Below are positions 4,828-6,804 of a DNA stretch of 6,804 bases, one piece after another. A program made the position numbers and the translations under genes. Location of the stretch: the NCBI GenBank assembly GCA_949286295.1, contig CASECK010000132.1:1-6804 (forward strand), given 5' to 3'. The notes beneath the pieces were generated by a model. It had not been told where the DNA came from, did no database searches, and was given only the letters and a program-made list of their open reading frames with translations. The DNA comes from an uncultured bacterium. Lineage in GTDB: Bacteria > Bacillota > Clostridia > Oscillospirales > Oscillospiraceae. Position 1 is the stretch's first letter. Each line of letters begins with the position of its first letter.

Positions 4828-5040
4828 ATGATACCGTTGACCATGGCCCAGCTGGGCGAGATGGTCACCATCCGGAAGGTCACCGGCCGGGACGATGTGC
4901 GCCAGCACTTGGCCGAGCTTGGATTTGTGGTGGACAGCGACGTGCAGGTCATCCAAAAAATCGCCGGCAGCCTGATTGTCCAGGTCAAGGACTGCCGGGT
5001 GGCCCTCAATGAAAGTATGGCGAACCGAATCATGGTGTAG
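4828..5040 (+). CDS. feoA: FeoA domain protein, first copy
   Basis: A 70-residue protein that is a single SH3-like FeoA domain: LGEMVTIRKVTG (9-20), HLAELGFVVDSDVQVI (27-42), then SLIVQVKDCRVALNESMANRIMV to the end, matching the family pattern of L-x-x-G, a mid LGxxxGxxV turn and a final AxxIxV. Such proteins are small cytoplasmic partners of FeoB in ferrous iron uptake. ATG at 4828 is chosen for the strong GGAGGAGGGAG upstream (4814-4824); the frame is open back to 4630 but that part covers the promoter and overlaps the repressor gene. It is the first gene of the feo operon and lies 16 bases before a second feoA. It is quite divergent from the second copy and lacks that copy's Gly-Asp-Pro segment before the last strand. 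Confidence 0.88.
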   Translation: MIPLTMAQLGEMVTIRKVTGRDDVRQHLAELGFVVDSDVQVIQKIAGSLIVQVKDCRVALNESMANRIMV

Positions 5041-5056
5041 GAGAGGAGAATCGGAC

Positions 5057-5278
5057 ATGAAAACACTCAAAGACATCAAACCGGGCCAGCGGACCGTGGT
5101 CACCCGGCTCCATGGCGAGGGACCGGTCAAGCGCCGGATTATGGACATGGGCATCACCAAGGGCACAGAGATTCTGGTGCGCAAGGTGGCCCCCCTGGGC
5201 GACCCCATGGAGCTGAACGTCCGGGGCTATGAGCTGTCCGTGCGCAAGGGCGACGCGGAAATGATCGAGGTCCAGTGA
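5057..5278 (+). CDS. feoA: FeoA domain protein, second copy
   Basis: A 73-residue single FeoA domain with the classical pattern: KTLKDIKPGQRTVVTRLHG (2-20), VKRRIMDMGITKGTEILVRK (24-43, cited in part), APLGDPMELNVRGYELSVRK and a final AEMIEV. It looks like the standard partner of the downstream FeoB. ATG at 5057 has AGGAG (5044-5048) 8 bases upstream. The gene is 16 bases after feoA1 and 78 bases before feoB, so it is probably cotranscribed, although a small hairpin and an operator dyad lie before feoB. The different sequence of the two FeoA proteins suggests separate contacts or a heteromeric regulator of FeoB rather than a recent duplication. Confidence 0.93.
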   Translation: MKTLKDIKPGQRTVVTRLHGEGPVKRRIMDMGITKGTEILVRKVAPLGDPMELNVRGYELSVRKGDAEMIEVQ

Positions 5279-5284
5279 CCCCCT

Positions 5285-5306
5285 GGCGGCCAGAGGCCGC
5301 CTTTAT
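5285..5306 (+). terminator. Small GC hairpin between feoA2 and feoB, possible partial terminator
   Basis: A 7-bp stem, GGCGGCC (5285-5291) with GGCCGCC (5295-5301), 3-base loop AGA, followed by TTTAT. It starts 6 bases after the feoA2 stop. The short U-tract suggests at most partial termination, which would set the feoA to feoB ratio, or it may stabilise mRNA. Confidence 0.4.
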
Positions 5307-5317
5307 CCGGCATATGA

Positions 5318-5333
5318 GTTAGCAATGTCTAAC
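5318..5333 (+). promoter_or_regulatory. Metal-regulator operator D directly upstream of feoB
   Basis: The dyad is GTTAG-CAATGT-CTAAC (5-6-5); GAGTTAGCAAT matches operator B base for base. It ends 23 bases before the feoB ATG, just upstream of the ribosome-binding site. No convincing -35/-10 pair is seen next to it, so it may control a weak internal promoter or block elongation into feoB. Confidence 0.68.
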
Positions 5334-5356
5334 ATCGAGAGGAGAGCACACAGGTC

Positions 5357-6804
5357 ATGAGTATCAAAATCGCATTGGCCGGCAACCCAAACTGCGGCAA
5401 AACCACCTTGTTCAACGCCCTGACCGGCGCCAACCAGTACGTGGGCAACTGGCCCGGCGTCACCGTGGAGAAAAAGGAGGGCAGACTGAAGGGCCACAGG
5501 GACGTGGTCATCCAGGACCTGCCCGGCATCTACTCCCTGTCCCCCTATACCCTGGAGGAAGTGGTATCCCGGAACTATCTGGTGAAAGAGCAGCCGGACG
5601 CCATCTTGAACATTGTGGACGGCACCAACATCGAGCGCAACCTGTACCTGACCACCCAGCTTATCGAGCTGGGGCTGCCGGTGGTGGTGGCCGTCAACAT
5701 GATGGACCTGGTCCGGAAAAACGGCGATCAAATCGACTCTCAGAAGCTGGGGCAGGCCCTGGGCTGCCAGGTGGTGGAAATCAGCGCCCTGAAGGGCGAG
5801 GGCGGCCTGGACGCCGCCCGGCTGGCGGTGGCCGCCGCCCAGGCCCGCACGGCCGGGGAGCTGCCCCATGTGTTCACCGGCAGCGTGGAGCACGCCATCG
5901 CCCACATCGAGGAGTCCATCGAGGGCAAGGTGGAGCCGCGGTATCTGCGCTGGTACGCCATCAAGCTCTTTGAGCGGGACGAGAAGGTGCTCCAGGAGCT
6001 GGCGCTGGACAGCGCCCTGGCCGCCCATCTGGAGCAGCACATCGCCGACTGCGAGCGGGAGCTGGACGACGACGCGGAGAGCATCATCACCAACCAGCGC
6101 TACGCCTACATCAACACGGTGGTCTCCCGGGCGGTGCAGAAGAAGGCCCCCCACGGCAGCCTGACTCTCTCGGACAAAATCGACCGAATCGTCACCAACC
6201 GGGTGCTGGCCCTGCCCATTTTCGCGGTGGTCATCTTCGCCATCTATTCCATCGCCATGGGCGGCTACCCCTTCTCCATCGGTACCATGGGCACCGACTG
6301 GGCCAACGACGTGCTCTTCGGCCAGTGGGTCCCCGACTTCTTCAACCGCTTCCTGCTCAACGCCGAAACCGGCGCCCCGGTCATCGCCGGGTGGCTGTAC
6401 GGCCTGGTCATGGACGGCGTGGTGGCCGGCGTGGGCGCGGTGCTGGGCTTTGTGCCCCAGATTCTGGTGTTGTGCTTCCTGCTGGCCCTGCTGGAGGATG
6501 TGGGCTATATGGCCCGCATCGCCTTTGTCATGGACCGCATTTTCCGCCGCTTCGGCCTGAGCGGCAAGAGCTTTATCCCCCTGCTGGTGGCCACCGGCTG
6601 CGGCGTGCCCGGCATCCTGGCCACCCGGACCATCGAGCAGGACCGGGACCGGAAGATGACCATCATGACCACCGGCTTCATCCCCTGCGGGGCTAAGCTG
6701 CCCATCATCGGCCTGTTCGCCGGGGCCATCTTCGGCAACTCCGCCTGGGTCGCCGCCTCCGCCTTCTTTATCGGCATCGCCGCGGTGGTGGTCTCCGGCA
6801 TCAT
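5357..6804 (+). CDS. feoB: Ferrous iron transporter FeoB (3' truncated by window edge)
   Basis: The frame is open from ATG 5357 to the window end, giving 482 codons of a protein usually 650-800 long. The N-terminal G domain has G1 GNPNCGKT (9-16), G2 Thr in NWPGVTVEKK (31-40), G3 DLPG (54-57), G4 NMMD (114-117) and G5 SALKGEG (143-149). A helical spacer (about 170-270) leads to the membrane region: first segment VLALPIFAVVIFAIYSIA (283-300), then segments at about 344-380 and 407 onward, with the conserved GCGVPGILATRTIE (414-427) and FIPCGAKLPI (441-450). FeoB imports Fe(II) across the cytoplasmic membrane with a GTP-dependent G domain. AGGAG (5340-5344) is 12 bases from the ATG, a long spacing, but the G1 position fixes this start. 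It follows two feoA genes and an operator dyad. The C-terminal part lies outside the window. Confidence 0.96.
   Translation, partial: MSIKIALAGNPNCGKTTLFNALTGANQYVGNWPGVTVEKKEGRLKGHRDVVIQDLPGIYSLSPYTLEEVVSRNYLVKEQPDAILNIVDGTNIERNLYLTTQLIELGLPVVVAVNMMDLVRKNGDQIDSQKLGQALGCQVVEISALKGEGGLDAARLAVAAAQARTAGELPHVFTGSVEHAIAHIEESIEGKVEPRYLRWYAIKLFERDEKVLQELALDSALAAHLEQHIADCERELDDDAESIITNQRYAYINTVVSRAVQKKAPHGSLTLSDKIDRIVTNRVLALPIFAVVIFAIYSIAMGGYPFSIGTMGTDWANDVLFGQWVPDFFNRFLLNAETGAPVIAGWLYGLVMDGVVAGVGAVLGFVPQILVLCFLLALLEDVGYMARIAFVMDRIFRRFGLSGKSFIPLLVATGCGVPGILATRTIEQDRDRKMTIMTTGFIPCGAKLPIIGLFAGAIFGNSAWVAASAFFIGIAAVVVSGI

Noticed and set aside
5357..6804. Possible frameshift or pseudogene in feoB
   Set aside because: The codon-by-codon reading stays open over all 482 codons with G1-G5 and the membrane motifs in order; the gene is cut only by the window edge.

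Overview
The window looks like chromosomal DNA of a GC-rich Firmicute of the class Clostridia, plausibly a gut Oscillospiraceae relative of Flavonifractor, Lawsonibacter or Intestinimonas. The basis is the strong purine-rich Shine-Dalgarno sites, the high-GC codon use, a clostridial-type short flavodoxin, a DUF3793 protein and paired small FeoA proteins. The genus is inferred; no rRNA or other marker is present. No mobile element, tRNA, rRNA or CRISPR array is visible.

Left part (1-2858, all +). The 3' end of a diaminopimelate-decarboxylase-like gene (lysA) runs, with very tight spacing, into lrgA and lrgB. These encode a two-component membrane system of the LrgAB/CidAB (PftAB) family. The lrgA and lrgB reading frames overlap by ATGA. 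After 54 bases comes an iron-containing alcohol dehydrogenase of the YqhD/BdhA type, closed by a strong GC hairpin terminator. This block resembles one metabolic operon.

Right part (2879-6804), an iron-homeostasis island. A strong promoter drives a short-chain flavodoxin, followed by a DUF3793 protein. A DtxR/MntR-family metal-dependent repressor lies on the minus strand, convergent with DUF3793. It is divergent from feoA1-feoA2-feoB, whose feoB runs off the right edge. Four near-identical 16-bp dyads, consensus GTTAGCaatnnCTAAC, lie at 2937-2952, 2994-3009, 4764-4779 and 5318-5333: two in the flavodoxin leader, one just downstream of the feoA1 promoter and one just upstream of feoB. The simplest reading is that the repressor encoded here binds these sites when metal is plentiful. 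Under iron limitation the cell would then make ferrous iron importers (FeoA1/FeoA2/FeoB) and an iron-free electron carrier (flavodoxin, replacing ferredoxin).

The most interesting material is this compact visible regulon. The flavodoxin and feoA1 promoters share the same layout (A/T tract, TTGACA, 17-bp spacer, TA-rich -10, downstream operator). Two operators sit next to terminator-like hairpins inside transcribed leaders. The repressor combines MntR-like N-terminal metal ligands with a DtxR/IdeR-like cysteine ligand. An uncharacterised DUF3793 protein lies inside the iron-response cluster. No wholly new system is evident.
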